Source: Lithospermum erythrorhizon (lineage: Eukaryota > Streptophyta > Magnoliopsida > Boraginales > Boraginaceae). From it: 64,000 bases of DNA. Location of the stretch: the NCBI GenBank assembly GCA_019722365.1, contig JADFUC010001889.1, positions 3,100,001-3,164,000 of the forward strand, read 5' to 3'. This document shows, piece after piece, positions 1-12,529 of the stretch (the first letter of the stretch is position 1; every line of letters starts with the position of its first letter). Below the pieces are notes generated by a model, which worked only from the letters and a program-made list of their open reading frames with translations, had not been told where the DNA came from and ran no database searches. A program made the position numbers and the translations under genes.

Positions 1-904
1 TTGGCAAAAATTCAACAATTTTCAAATTCATCTTAAAAAAGTTCAAAGGTGCGCTTGATAGTACCATTTTTGCTTGACACCTTGAGAATTTGTCACCTTT
101 TCAATGCTGTGTAATCTGCAACGAGCACAACATTCAAATGCTAACATACGTAATAAACACAATTTATAACATCTAAAAAATGCACTACTAAGAGCTATAA
201 GCCTCCAATAGAGCCCTGTAGCCTGTACCATAGGGAAAGAACATAAATTCACTGTTATTTTTAATGATTTTTAATAGTGTTCATTATAGAAGTAACTATA
301 AAAACTAGAAACGAAGTCACGTTTACTTGTGATTATTAGAAACTTTAATTTATTCTATGACACTCATTGGATCTTTTAATCATTTCAAAATTTAAATTAT
401 ATGATATGCAAAAAATCACTCAAGAAAAGTTATAACAATTGCATAAAACTCATAACTTTATAATCAATTTTTTCCCTAAAAAAGTTATGAATTTAATTTG
501 TTTAACCGACGATGAAGTCGGCTCTAATTGAAAATTTTATTTTCCAAAATCGCATGGTTTATCGATAATTACAAAATTTGTGTGAAATATATTATTTCTA
601 ATATTAGATCTCGAACAAATCAAACACAAAAAACTGATGATTTATCGATAAATACAAACTTTATGTGAAATATATTATTTCTAGTATGTAGAATTCGAAA
701 AATCAAACTCACAAATTCTTTTATCAAATAAGGTATGACATAATATAAGTGATATGAAATTTATATTTATTAGCCAATCTTGGTGAAAAAAAAAATCTCT
801 TTTGATATATCTAATTTGAAAGGATAAAAATTTACCAAAAGTGATGTCTCGTGCGAGCTAATAGAGTCTTGGTGCTAGTTATATATAAACACCTAAAAGA
901 CGAG
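1..904. other. AT-rich intergenic, no gene seen
   Basis: No coding region with recognisable protein similarity was found on either strand. The short reading frames here have low-complexity translations and no splice-linked partners. A short motif built on ttatcgataaatacaaa and gtgaaatatattatttcta occurs twice (about 555-605 and 640-690), a weak local duplication. Confidence 0.6.
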
Positions 905-1766
905 AAATTTGCATCCAACCCCTATATTATCATAAAGTTGTACATTACCCTTATGTATAACTTAATTAACACTCTATCCCCTTATATTATTTTTAACGTT
1001 ACATCTTATCCCCATATATTATTTAATTAACACCCTATCCCCTTATATTATTTTAACGTTACATCTTATCCCCATATATTATTTAATTAGCACCCTATCC
1101 CCTTTGTAGTATTTTTTTTAATGATGTATCCTATCACATGTATAATTTAATTATCATCCTACCTTCCTGTATTATTTTTAATGTTACACACCTTCCCCAA
1201 ACATCCAATTTTCTTTCAAAAGTAACTGTAATTTTTATGCACGAGCAATTTGTGTAACTTGAGGCTCAAAGCTGGTTTTTCCTCTCCAAAATGACATGTT
1301 TTTATACAATTTTGTCCCCATTGATATTTAATTATCTCATTTCTTTAACTTTTTTCTAGATACCCAAAACAATAATTATGTAACGTTCTTAATCTATAAA
1401 ATAATCACAAAGACATGTAATTTATAATAGTTATGTAACATTGATGTAATTTATAATAATATAAATTATTAATTCAAATTTTTGATGTAATTGATGAACT
1501 TTTTAATATAAATTATAAATTAGTTTTCAACCTCAATGCAAGTTACATGAATCGTGCTTAAATTACAATCACAGTTACATTAGTCGGAAAATTGGATGCT
1601 TGGGAAGGTGTGTAATATTAAAAATAATATAAAGATAGGGTACTAATTAAATTATAAATGAGGATAAGGTGCAACATTAAAAATACAAGTTAATAGAGTA
1701 CTAATTTAATTATAGAGGGAATAGGGTGCAACTTTTATAATAATACGGGGCAAAGATGCAAATTAT
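905..1766. repeat. Long inverted-repeat (foldback) element
   Basis: The left arm starts with aatttgcatccaacccc near 906. The right arm ends with ggggcaaagatgcaaatt near 1764, its approximate reverse complement. The correspondence continues inward: acaccttccccaaacatccaattttc (about 1186-1212) pairs with the complement of the segment near 1580-1610. Arms are roughly 240-370 bp, the left one longer because of an internal tandem duplication, around a spacer of about 250 bp. The sequence acgagaa lies just outside both ends and may be a target-site duplication. There is no ORF, so this is a non-autonomous MITE-like or foldback element of unassigned superfamily. Confidence 0.7.
962..1110. repeat. 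61-bp tandem repeat in left foldback arm
   Basis: Units starting at 962, 1023 and 1083 share ttaattaacaccctatcccc followed by ttatattattt and aacgttacatcttatcccc. A fourth, more diverged unit follows to about 1185. The right arm has fewer copies, so the expansion probably came after the inverted repeat formed. Confidence 0.8.
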
Positions 1767-4700
1767 GCAGGCAACACGAGAAGATGATGTATGACACAAT
1801 AATATAAAGTTATAAACACCCATTAAAACAAATATTGAGCATATAATTAAAGTAGAAGGTTCTTGATGTTTTTGCGGGCCTATTAATAAGCAAGATTATA
1901 GGTTGTGTTGGTTATATTTTCGTGGAATAATTTCTACTAAATCTTTAATGCTATCTTAAGTTTTGATCTTGAACTTTTTAATTATATAGTGAAATTATAA
2001 AAAAATTATTGAATACGAATCTTGTGTATAAATAATCTTTCAAAGACATAACGTTTTTCAAAATATTAATCTTATATACAATAGAATAATGAGTAAAAAT
2101 TATTTTGTAATTTATACAAAAATCGAAAACGTCTATTAAAATATACTTACAAGATTATATGTAAGGATTACTTAATTATAAGAGCCACCTGATTTAATTG
2201 GGCCCACTTTAAGAAGTTATCGTAGTATTTAGTTTTAGTTTAGCTCAACAAAGTATCCTGCATTTAATTTATTTGGTGAAGTGATGAGAACTCCACTTTT
2301 GAGAGTTTTTAACATGAAACTTTTCCATTCATTTTTGTTATAAATGTTTGTTGTTTCTATTAGCTACAGTATTATTTTTTGTTTGAAGTTATTCTACATT
2401 CTTTTTGATAAAAATGCGATAACAAATGAAGATGCTAGAACATCACAGATAATTTCACTTATCACCTCTGCTTATCACTTCTCTATAGCCATGTTAGTAA
2501 AATACGGGACGGAAACGCCAAGACGCACGCGCATCGGGTATAATTCGAATAATTATGAGTAAAATTACGTGAAAAACGGAAAAGTTTTATTGGAAAAAAA
2601 TCTGTATCAAACATTTTTCTCATTTTATAAAACATATTACTTTTTAAAAGTACGAGATCAAAATAATGGAAATATAACTTAATATTTTACATTTATTTGT
2701 ATATTATCTGCTCCATATTAAATTATAAAACAATCGCTTCGAGATAATTTGTAAAAAAGATAATTTAATAATTTAATAAATACCTATTTAAATAATTTTA
2801 TTTAAACGATATAATGGATTTTATGGCTCACAATTAAAAACAACATAAAAAGCTTCCTTAAAATTGTACTTTGGGAGCCACATGCTCTTCACTCATCTCC
2901 ATCAATAGCGATCAACATTATCGACTCCAAATCTCGAAGCTAATTCTTCATATTTATCAATCATATCAGATTCATCCTAAATAATAACATGTAATAAATA
3001 TGTCTAACATTTTATTAGCTAATTTATTTCTCTTCTTTATTTCCAAGGTAACTTCAAAATTCGGATAAATGTTTTTTATAAGAAAATTCTTCAAGTATAT
3101 TTTAGTTAAGGATGAAAAACGCATTTTTTACTCGTAACACGCACGCATTTGTTTTATTCGGTAACATTATAAAAAATGAGTTGTTTTAACTTAAAAAGAT
3201 AATTCATTTAATACGGTGTTATTACGTTTTTAAGTTAAAATAAAAGACGCATTTAATTTTATACGCCGCATTCTGCTAACATGGCTCTATATAGGATCAC
3301 AGATATTCGTTTGAAGAAAATGCTAAAACATGAAGTAATCTCCAACTACTAAATTGGACCCTTTTCATTTGTATTTTTACACCGAATCTCTTCTTTTAAG
3401 GGAATGTGTCTATTGATTTTTGGAAACTTTGCCCTACCCCACTTGTTAAAAGCATTTACCGCCAACCTCTAACACTCATCCTAACATTTATTGTTGCTAT
3501 TTTTTTGTTTTGTTTCTAGAACAAATATTTTTATTTATACTGGAGTATTTTATATCATTTAATAAAGACGACGTACGTCATGCTATTAATTTTTCAAATA
3601 TTCGGTATATTTTTTATATTTAATTTCGAATCATTCAAAATCAAGACTCTTCTGATTTTTTTTTTCTAATTAATGTTTTTATTTTTTTGAAGGTTTACTT
3701 TTGTTACAGACGAAGACGGACTAAATATTCTCAAGCGATATCATTCCAACCGTTAATGTTAGACACACGACAAGATGTAGAGGACCACAAGATCGATCGA
3801 TAATATTTATTTCTTTTTATGAAGAAGATCTTTAATATGCATAGAGCATTATCACGATAATAAAGCGAATTCTCGATCACCAAGCAGTTAAGATTCACGA
3901 TGGTTGTTTTATAAAGGCAAGGATCGAAGCACTTAATATTTTCAAGATGGAAAATTTTGTTTATGGAAGTTATGTGCCTACAACTATTTAAGGGCCTCAT
4001 ATACAGACATAGTCGACCGCCACTTCACATATATTGTCTCCTCGCATTGTTCTTAAGGAAATCAAATCTTTGAGAGATTTTATTCTTTGTGTTTGTGTGG
4101 TGAATGTACGGAGTCGTTTCATAAAACCCCCTGGGACCGCACTAATCGTTGTTAACACTGTTGCCAACATCGAGTTTATTTGATTACCATTGTATAAGCC
4201 TGCCATACTGGTGAGAGTAGCGCGATTTTAAAATGATGTTTTGAAAGCTCGCAGAGTCCCACTTTATTCACCAGATACGAGTAGAACAGTATGAGAAGCA
4301 ATGAGAGCATTTGTATGTTTCCCTTATTTCTAATTTTCGCAATCTAGTGGAATTCTTCATCGTACTTCGCCTCCGCACTCAGTATACATCGCAAGACCGA
4401 ACTGTTACCATCTTCGTTTTATTTACTTTTTATCAGAAGTTTATTTTTTTTCTATGTGGTCATGTGAGTGGCTTGTAGTTATTGTTAACAAATGATCGGG
4501 CTTAACCGGTTAACTCAGTTTAACGATTACACTTTTTTCAACTTTCATCATAAATAACTCTTTAAACATACTATGAAAAATTACAATAAATACGATGATT
4601 AACTATTTTTATAAAATCAATTGTATCAATTTTATAGCACGATCGGGTTCCCTTTTGTGTATAATATTTATTTTATTTGTTATGTAGTACATTTTTTCCA

Positions 4701-6370
4701 AGTATAATTTTATTTCAAGTATAATTTTAATTATTAAATATTAAATTGGACAATTATTTTTGGATGAATGAAATATTTTTATTGAAATATGATATGTTTG
4801 GATATTTTTCTATGATCTTATTTCTAAAAAAAGAATGAAAATATATATAAGAAAAAATACAGTAATAATAATGCACTATTATTATTATTACTATTACTAT
4901 AATACTAATAATAAATTATATTAAAGTGAGGAGAAAAAATAATAATAAAAAAGAAAAGAAACATTAATGTGAGGAGGAGGGTAGTGGATATTTTTTATCC
5001 AATGAGAATTGTTGTTTAACGTGAGGAGCACAAGGACGATAAATGAAGATATTAATGCGAACACAATGACATTTTTACTGAAGAGTATGAAGAAAAAGCA
5101 AAGATAAAAGGACGATCGAGACGGTTTGAACATAGAATAATCGATCGAAACATCTTGTAAAGATCAGTGATTTTCACTGCCATTAACCCATATTCCAAAT
5201 TGAGCATATGCCAAGTGTTCTAAGCTAATTTAAAAATCATAAACGTAACTATTATTATAATCTTGAAAAACCACTTATAAGAGAGGACACACAATCAAAT
5301 CTGATACTAATACATGGTAACAGAAAAGGAAGTTATCATAAGTAATCGGAAAGAACAATCCATTAAACCATAAAAAATTGCTTCCAACGAAAACGTGCAA
5401 GTTCCATATCTTTTTTATTAGTAAGTATGTTAGGCCCGCGATATACTCTGCAGATAGAATCGATTTTTTAAATATTTGATATATTTTTATGTTTAATTCG
5501 AAATTATTCTAAACTTATGTAAAAACTTACACTCATTTGAACTTTTTTAATTAATATTTTTATTTTTTGAAATGATACTTTGATCACGAATAACTTTTTA
5601 AATATAAGAAAAATTGGCGATAAAATATTTATGATTAAATATGTTTTTTAAGATCATTATGGCATCAATTTTATAACCACGACGTAAGCTACTTTATGAT
5701 AATATTTATTTTGTTTTCTAGTACTTTATTTTAAGTATAATTTCATTAGTAATATTACTTAAATATGAATATATATTATTATTAATACATATTCAACAAA
5801 AAAATAATTAGTTTTTATAAACTTAAATAATATATGTCAATTAGATATGTAACAATATTTTTAGTAAAAAGTAATAATATAATATTAATATCCAAAATTA
5901 TATTATTCAATAATAATCAATTAAATACACCTATATTTCGATTTAATGGGGATAATTAATTTCAAAAGATGAAATATATTCAATTTAAACATCTCATCAT
6001 CTTTTTTCCTCCAACTAAGAAAAGAAGATTTTTTTTACAAGACACATTAATCGAACCTACTTAGGAAATGAATAGTCGAGTCTGCACACTGGAGTCTCTG
6101 TGTAATATATAGTACTGTGAAGGAGTGGAAGGGGTAGTGACTATTGATTATTGAGTGGTTAGTGACTACTAAGTTCCTCAGTAAATGATCCTTTGATCAT
6201 CATTAGAGTTCCAAGAAAATTTCCATTTATTTGGCGTGGGAATTGAAGAGTCTAACTCTTTAATCTCCCACTTTTTACTAGAAGTTAGATTAGATAAACC
6301 AGATTATCAATTTCATTTAATTTTTAGTCAATGATCATTTATATGGAACTTGAAGATTAGCTTGAATGCA
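1767..6370. other. Intergenic region, no gene seen
   Basis: AT-rich sequence with scattered short frames (for example 3731-4206 minus and 4921-5133 minus) that show no conserved motif, plausible splice structure or coding-like composition. Nothing here could be assigned. Confidence 0.55.
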
Positions 6371-6382
6371 CAACTTTTTCAC

Positions 6383-6390
6383 TATATATA
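6383..6390 (+). promoter_or_regulatory. Candidate TATA box of the DUF674 gene
   Basis: A tatatata core lies about 43-50 bases before the ATG at 6433. This spacing would give a very short 5' leader. Inferred from position only. Confidence 0.4.
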
Positions 6391-6432
6391 CTCTTCTCAA
6401 CTACATGATTATTCATTCTGCAACAATTGAAA

Positions 6433-7213
6433 ATGTCTGGTTCAGAAGTGAAATTGAAGCTTCTAGTGGACACCAAAAGCAAAAAAGTCATGTTTGCAGA
6501 AGCTGGGAAAGATTGTGTGGACTTCCTTTTTTACGTACTTTCATTGCCAATAAGCACTGTTATTAGGCTTCTCAACAAGAAAGGCATGGTAGGCTGTATA
6601 AGCAACCTCTATGAAAGTATTGAAAATCTTGACCAAACATATCTCCAACCTAATCAGAACAAAGACATGATCTTGAAACCAAAGTTGCCTTTCTCTTCAG
6701 CTTCATTTCCTCTCTTCTCACTAACCGATGGGTCGAGTTTCCAGAAATCTTTTTACAGGTGTGGCTGCTCGTACAGAGGCAATTACGTGGCAAATGATTC
6801 TCGTGCAGTTTGTCCGTCCTGCAGGTGTACCATGTGCACTGCTGTGACCTATGTTGCTGCTGAGGTGGTAGCGACAGAGAAATCCGGGCAGAGTGAAGGA
6901 GGAGGTGTGGTTACAGAGGTTGTAACATTCATGGTTATGGACAATCTAGAGATAAAGCCAATGTCAACTATATCAAGCATTACTCTGCTCAATCAGTTTA
7001 ATGTGACAGAGGTTGGTGCACTTCAGGAGAAGACTGTAACTCTCACCATGGAAAAGGTATATATGATCACATGCCAAATGTCATCTTACATAGATCTCTC
7101 ATAGTGTTTATCTAAAAGTCCTATTGTTACTATGTTCTTGTCCACAGGCCTTGAAGATACTAGAGTTGTCCCTGAAATCCAACACTATCCTCACAAGTGT
7201 TTTCCTTCCTTGA
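6433..7213 (+). CDS. DUF674 family protein, two exons
   Basis: Exon 1 is 6433-7056, the intron 7057-7147 (gt...cag, 91 bp) and exon 2 7148-7213 ending in TGA, giving 229 residues. The frame is open six bases further upstream, but that would start at TTG, so the ATG at 6433 (MSGSEVKLKLLVD) is chosen. The opening KLKLLVDTKSKKVMFAEAGK, the central FYRCGC...CPSC cysteine cluster and the ending ALKILELSLKSNTILTSVFL are hallmarks of plant DUF674. Many family members carry two such repeats of about 220 residues; this one has a single unit. Without the intron the frame runs on to a stop at 7102 and loses the conserved C-terminus. The biochemical function of the family is unknown. The gene looks intact. 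Confidence 0.9.
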
Positions 7214-8858
7214 AATGATTAAATACAGAATGTTGCCATGTTTTCTGTTCTATTATTAATATTATCGACTATTAGTAATGGCCTTTTCAATTGTCGCCTA
7301 ATTGGCTTCCTAAGTGATGCATTGCATAATATAATACAATCATGATCGTTTCTTATTTTGCAATGGTAGTTCAGGAAACCTTTAAACATGCAAGTTTATA
7401 TTTTATAGTCTATTGTTCCACTAAATGTATGGATATGTATGCTGAGAATATTCTTTTCTGAGGACATTCAAATATCCAAATGAGCACTCTAAAGCTCTGA
7501 TTTAAACTCTATGACTTATAATATGTAAAATAAACATCAAACTAAACGCTCTGAGAAGAACAAGACATACTGTTATATAACAAATGAAATGTTACTAAGG
7601 TGAAGTTAGAAACTTTCTGTGAGACCTAATAATTGTCTAATTGCCTAAACAATTTTTAAGCTGTTCTTAACTTACAGAAATGTACAAGTCAGCAAGGGCA
7701 GTCTAAAAGTCTTTAGAAGTTACCAGGTACAACCATTCCACCACTGTTTATCAGCGGCCTCCTGTAGAGGAAAAAAAAACAGATCTCAAAATGGATTAGA
7801 AGAAAGCGACAAACAGTTCCCCAAATTTAACAAATTATATTTTGTAACTTTGAACGAGAAAAACAAGATCAAGCAATGGTGATTATATTATAATTGGTAT
7901 TATAGGTATGTCCAAGCAACTAGATCTCAAACTAGTAAGTTTGTATGTTTTGGTATACAAATCGTCAGGCTATGTGCAATAACCATGTTATCTTGAGGCT
8001 TCTAATTCATTTCAATATGCTCCGTAATAGCATTTCAAGACACATCTGGTAAACATTTTTTCATTTCATCATGATTTAACCAAAAACATTGTTTCATGTT
8101 TACATTACACGGATGGAAGCAAGGGCACACAAGTAAAATTCTTTTGTTGATTTTTGCAAAACAAGTTGCTAAAAAGCAAAATTAAGAACTTGACATCTAA
8201 ATAAGTTTACTGTCTATAGAAATACACCAGAGGAGAAAGTATTGTGGTATAACCACGGAGTAGAAATGTCTTCAGAAGGTGAATAGTATAACTCGCTGAG
8301 GCACAGATGCCTAACACCTTGCAGCTATAACTTGAAAAGGCATTGATGTCTAAATTAAACCCCAAAAAAAAGGTGCAAAGAAGTTACTGGTGGTTGCGGT
8401 ATAGCAACAGCTATTATATTTAAGAATTGAAAAAGGGACCGGAAATGGTAATTAAAAAATCCTTGAGCATACTTTTTGGTGAGATGGTAGCTCGTGATGA
8501 CATAATCCTCCTAGAAGAGTTCAAATGAAAATGATTTTATAAAGCTTACATATCAATTACCAACACAAAGGAGGCAAACTGTTTGTAATGATGATACTAA
8601 TAATGAAGTTAAGCTATTTGGACAAAATGAAACGACAATGGACAGAAGAGGTACAATTGGTGGCAGCTTCAGTTGGTATACTTTAGTACATGCCTCCAAC
8701 TGTATTAGTATTAATAATACTTAAAAACAATTTATACCTTAATCTTTGTCAATCCAGGCCCTTTCTTAAGAAACTGGAGACCTTTTGGAAGCCGAATGAA
8801 TTCGGAAAGAGGTGGAAACACTACAGCAATTCCACAAGGCCCATCAGCTATGTCAGCC
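7214..8858. other. Intergenic / MKP1 3' flank
   Basis: Downstream of the convergent DUF674 gene and of the MKP1 stop at 8859. On the minus strand, in another frame, 8860-8720 translates to a coding-like stretch (GIAVVFPPLSEFIRLPKGLQ) that ends in a possible splice donor. I cannot assign it to a family, and it more likely lies in the MKP1 3' UTR. Confidence 0.4.
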
Positions 8859-11800
8859 TTACATGGAGCTTATTATGGAGAGAAATTCTGCAGGCTCTTC
8901 ATTTTCCTTGATGACCTGAAAAGCATCTCACATTACTGATAGGTTCGGAGTGGTTGAGTCTTTTAAGCATGTATTTGGGTTTGAATACTATCATAAAATT
9001 AAATCATGTGCCTTCTCACCAATACTAATCATAAATAAAAGTAAGTAAACAATTATAATCCACATCTATAAACAAATAAAAGTAGCCTTCACTGTTGATA
9101 ACAGCTTATTACCTAAGAAACAGAGAATAGGAAAATATAAATAAAGCATGCCACAACAATTCATCAATGAACCCAAACAAGGAAAAAAAAGAATGATCAT
9201 TCAGATCAACCCCCCTGTATGAATTATGTGCCAGGAACCAGATTTGAACTGGTGACACGAGGATTTTCAGTCCTCTGCTCTACCAGCTGAAATAATAGTT
9301 TTTCACCAATTGAAACAGCATGTTTATAGAAATTTAATGGTGTGCAGAGAAAACTATTGGAGTCTATTGTAGTAATGAATCTTATGAACATTTAATTATC
9401 CACAAGTACTTAAGGTGCACACACCACCGCCAGTCCCAAGGTAGTCCACGGAAAGGGTCAGAGCACAGGTACACGTGCTCGTCAGAATCCACAGTACAAA
9501 GCATCTCAAAGTTTAAACTAACAATATAATTCATCATCGTTATGTTTATTTACATCCTAAAGTTTTCAGTATCTTTCATCTTAAAAAATGTTTGGCAATG
9601 CTTTACTCAGCTCATTGTATGCAACAAATTCCTCAAGCTCCCACTCGTATCATTGTACTTATAAATCCTCTTCTAAGTTCATTTGTTATCGCTCTCAGCC
9701 CACGCTCATATACTAATCCCATTATCTTAACAATTAAAAAATAAGGTCATTCAACACTTTCATCTATACTCAACGTCTGAACGGCAAAGTGAGCTCATAT
9801 ATATAAAGTGAACACGCGGGCTGATATGGTCATGGAGCACTGGCTGCTAGGGACTGCTAAGGTCCAAGGTTTATTTTAACAAATAGCTCTCCAGCTCATC
9901 GGATATGAAAACAAAATTAAAAATGTATGAACTTAAACAAGTATTCAAAGTAAGTGGTCTAGCCAACGGTACCTCAACGTTGCAGTCTGTTGGCAGGCCC
10001 AATTCAGAAAGAATCCCAGCACTAGCTTGTACCCAGTCAATCTCAGTTGCATTACCTACATCTGCAGTGCTTCCAAATTGAATGCCAGCTTTATTATGAT
10101 TGAAGTTTTTGCCTAACCAAATATACAGAATCCTATGGACAACATTTTCAGAACCTTTGATTGAAGTGATGCAAAAATATACAGATCTTGAATCTAGACT
10201 ATTAGAATCAGTTGAGATCTTATGCATGGTTGGCCACTGATACACAACTGGCTGCATTAAATGACAACATGTAGAAGAACCATGCACCAATCCATTCCCC
10301 AAACATGCCTTCACTCCAAGTAAACTACTTTCTTTGGACTTATCGGAGAGTTCGGTAGACGTATCTTCACAAGATTTTCCCTCACTTTTTTGACAATGGT
10401 GAGTCTCTACCCCACAATTGTGTGATTCAACTGATAAACAATCCATTTCAGGTATGACCCCATCTGCTTGCTCACCAGAAAGGGAACTTGAAGGGGAATT
10501 TCTCTCCCGTGGATCATCATCAACAGTTGGCAACTTGAGAAATTTTGACAAGCTACCTCTACGTTCAGCAACAGAAAGGGAAACCTTCTTAGATGGACTG
10601 AAATTAGAATGGGAAGAAAAATTAACATCAATAAACTTGGAGCTTGTGGAAATTGATTGTGGAGATATCTTAGATGGACCGATAGACATATTGGAGAAAT
10701 TGGAGAGAGCTGAAAATGTTAGGTCAGAATTTGTTGCAGCTAACGGCGACGCAGCAGGAGAATCTGAGAAATATGATGAATTGATGCTGGAGTCAGAGGA
10801 CATGGAGTCAGGAGATTGGTACTGAGGTGAGGAAAATATAGATGATGATGTCAAAGATGAGATCGAGCAAACTGATGATGGCCTCGACGAACACGATGAT
10901 TTTGCCAATGAATATAATTCCCCATCATTAGGATTATCCACAACTGCAGAACCTGAATCTAAATACACTTTGCAGACTCCAAACTCTGTAGCAGAAACAA
11001 AATCCTTCATACTTCCAGAAGCAAACTTGCGTCTTAAAACACTCCAACAGCTTTCCCTTGCAGGAAGGCATATCCCATGCTCAGTCTCGGATGAACCACA
11101 AGGAGGTATACCTCCACCAAGAGTTGCTTTATGAAAAATTTCGAAGTCAACATCATAAGAGTCCACTTTGTTCTCCCTTGGGCATATTTTGCCAGACTGA
11201 TTCGAATCCACAACACAGCTAGAGCGGTCCATCAAAGGCAGTAGATTGGAAAAAGCATCCCAAAAGTAAGAAGGTTCCTCACCTTCCGTAAACACTCCAA
11301 TGGCCCCCTGAACTTTCTCATAACGAACAATCTGACATACTGATCCTCTAGCTTCTCTTTCCATCATTGTTTCACATTTCTTGCCAACCCAAACATAAAT
11401 AGCAGAAGGAATGTGAACAATAAAAACACCCCTAGAATCCAGACCTGAGGGTGAAGGATCAGTTAACATCTTAGGAACAAGATGCAAAGGATCATAAGGT
11501 GAGTGTGGAGCAATTCTGTACATCCTCAGCAACGAGCTCGGGCTTAAAGGAATAGCATGCACCCTTTTTTGGCATTGTAACAACTGGCAAGCAAAACCCA
11601 TATTCGGATCTGCAATACCTCTTGCTGCCTTTACATACTGGAAGGCATCATCAAAGCTTTGTCCGTCTCTCCACATCAAGTATGCAATTACCAACGATGT
11701 GGAACGAGAAACCCCCTGACAACAATGAACAAAAACCCTTCCTCCTTGTTCCCTTACATCTTCAAAGTAGTCAAAAACATCATACAGTATGCTAGTAATA

Positions 11801-12329
11801 TCCTCTGTTGGGCTATCCTGTAGCCACAAAGTACGGTACACAAAGTCAGCCTTGAAATATTCAGGGCAAACAAAACCAACGCAGTTAAGAATATGGGTAA
11901 TCCCATGCTGCCTGAGAATATCTTTATCCCGGGCAACTGCATCTCCACCAACATATACATGTTCAACCACTTTAGAGCACTCCTTGTCAAAGAAAGCAAT
12001 CTTCTCTCTTTTCACAAGCCCAGCATTCCTATCTCTATTTTTCTGTATATTCGATAAATCAAGCTTCAGTCTCTCCCCGTTAGCGTTTAAATCTCTTCCT
12101 CCTGGAGTAGTAGGCAATGGCCACTCTCCAATATCATCAGACCCTGCTTTGGGCCACTCATCCAGAACATAGATCTAGAAGTGGACCACGACGCAGACCG
12201 CCAATAAGTTTTCCGTGAACCAGACAACTGACACGGCACAATTGTACCACCATTATCCACGCCGGCAGAAGCACATGAGTCATCTCCAAAACAGCCACTC
12301 GCTGGACCATCTTCATCCTTCCCCGACAT
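8859..12329 (-). pseudogene. MKP1: MAP kinase phosphatase 1 (MKP1-like), N-terminal frame break
   Basis: A dual-specificity phosphatase that inactivates MAP kinases, cytosolic/nuclear in plants. Coding parts are the main exon 9973-12329 and a last exon 8859-8915 (19 codons including TAA, ending EPAEFLSIISSM), joined over a 1057-bp gt/ag intron in phase 0. Without the splice the main frame runs on to an unrelated tail and stops at 9871. Visible features are the general-acid loop WLQDSPTED (near 11817), the P-loop HCCQGVSRS (11701-11727), a gelsolin-like segment (SAIYVWVGKKCETMM) and a basic Trp-containing stretch (CWSVLRRKF) that matches the calmodulin-binding site position known from tobacco MKP1. 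The N-terminus starts at ATG 12329 and keeps the RSASWSTSR motif, but near 12150-12180 the frame changes before DEWPKAGSDD. Roughly 40-70 residues present in known homologues are missing there. The catalytic frame has an in-frame TAG just upstream and no early ATG. It may be a true lesion or an assembly error. Confidence 0.85.
9229..9290 (-). pseudogene. trnF-GAA: Truncated plastid trnF-GAA (NUPT) inside MKP1 intron
   Basis: On the minus strand this reads as the plastid tRNA-Phe from the D-arm to the 3' end: the GAA anticodon loop (gactgaaaatc), variable and T arms (gttcaaatc) and the 3' end ggttcctggca. It contains the well-known trnF primer-f sequence atttgaactggtgacacgag. The first 11 or so bases (5' acceptor strand) are replaced by unrelated sequence (aactattattt in place of the expected acceptor half), so it cannot fold into a complete tRNA. 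The 3' sequence matches the plastid rather than the mitochondrial or nuclear tRNA-Phe as I know them, which points to nuclear-integrated plastid DNA. It lies in the last intron of the MKP1 gene. Confidence 0.85.
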
Positions 12330-12529
12330 TCTGACTAGTAAACAAATCCCAAAATCTAATACCTAAAACCTACGACTTAGAGCACCCAAAAACATAGAAT
12401 ACAATGTTACTGCAAAAAGATTGATTTTTTTTTTCAAGAAAACTCAAAGCCAAACTTGTTTTGAACTTTTATATACATCAATACACTCATATGGGTGCAC
12501 ATTAAACATGAATCTACACATATATAAAC

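Noticed and set aside
6427..6432. Upstream TTG start for the DUF674 gene
   Set aside because: Non-ATG initiation is unlikely in a plant gene, and an ATG with the conserved N-terminus lies two codons later.
8720..8860. Minus-strand stretch GIAVVFPPLSEFIRLPKGLQ as a separate gene exon
   Set aside because: Begins next to the MKP1 stop in another frame and has no recognised family; chance or 3' UTR is simpler.
9871..9972. Read-through C-terminus of MKP1
   Set aside because: The tail after NVE does not resemble MKP1 ends, and a canonical donor plus a matching distal exon explain the gene better.
10418..10825. 135-residue + strand ORF
   Set aside because: It is the antisense shadow of the Ser-rich MKP1 region and has no independent support.
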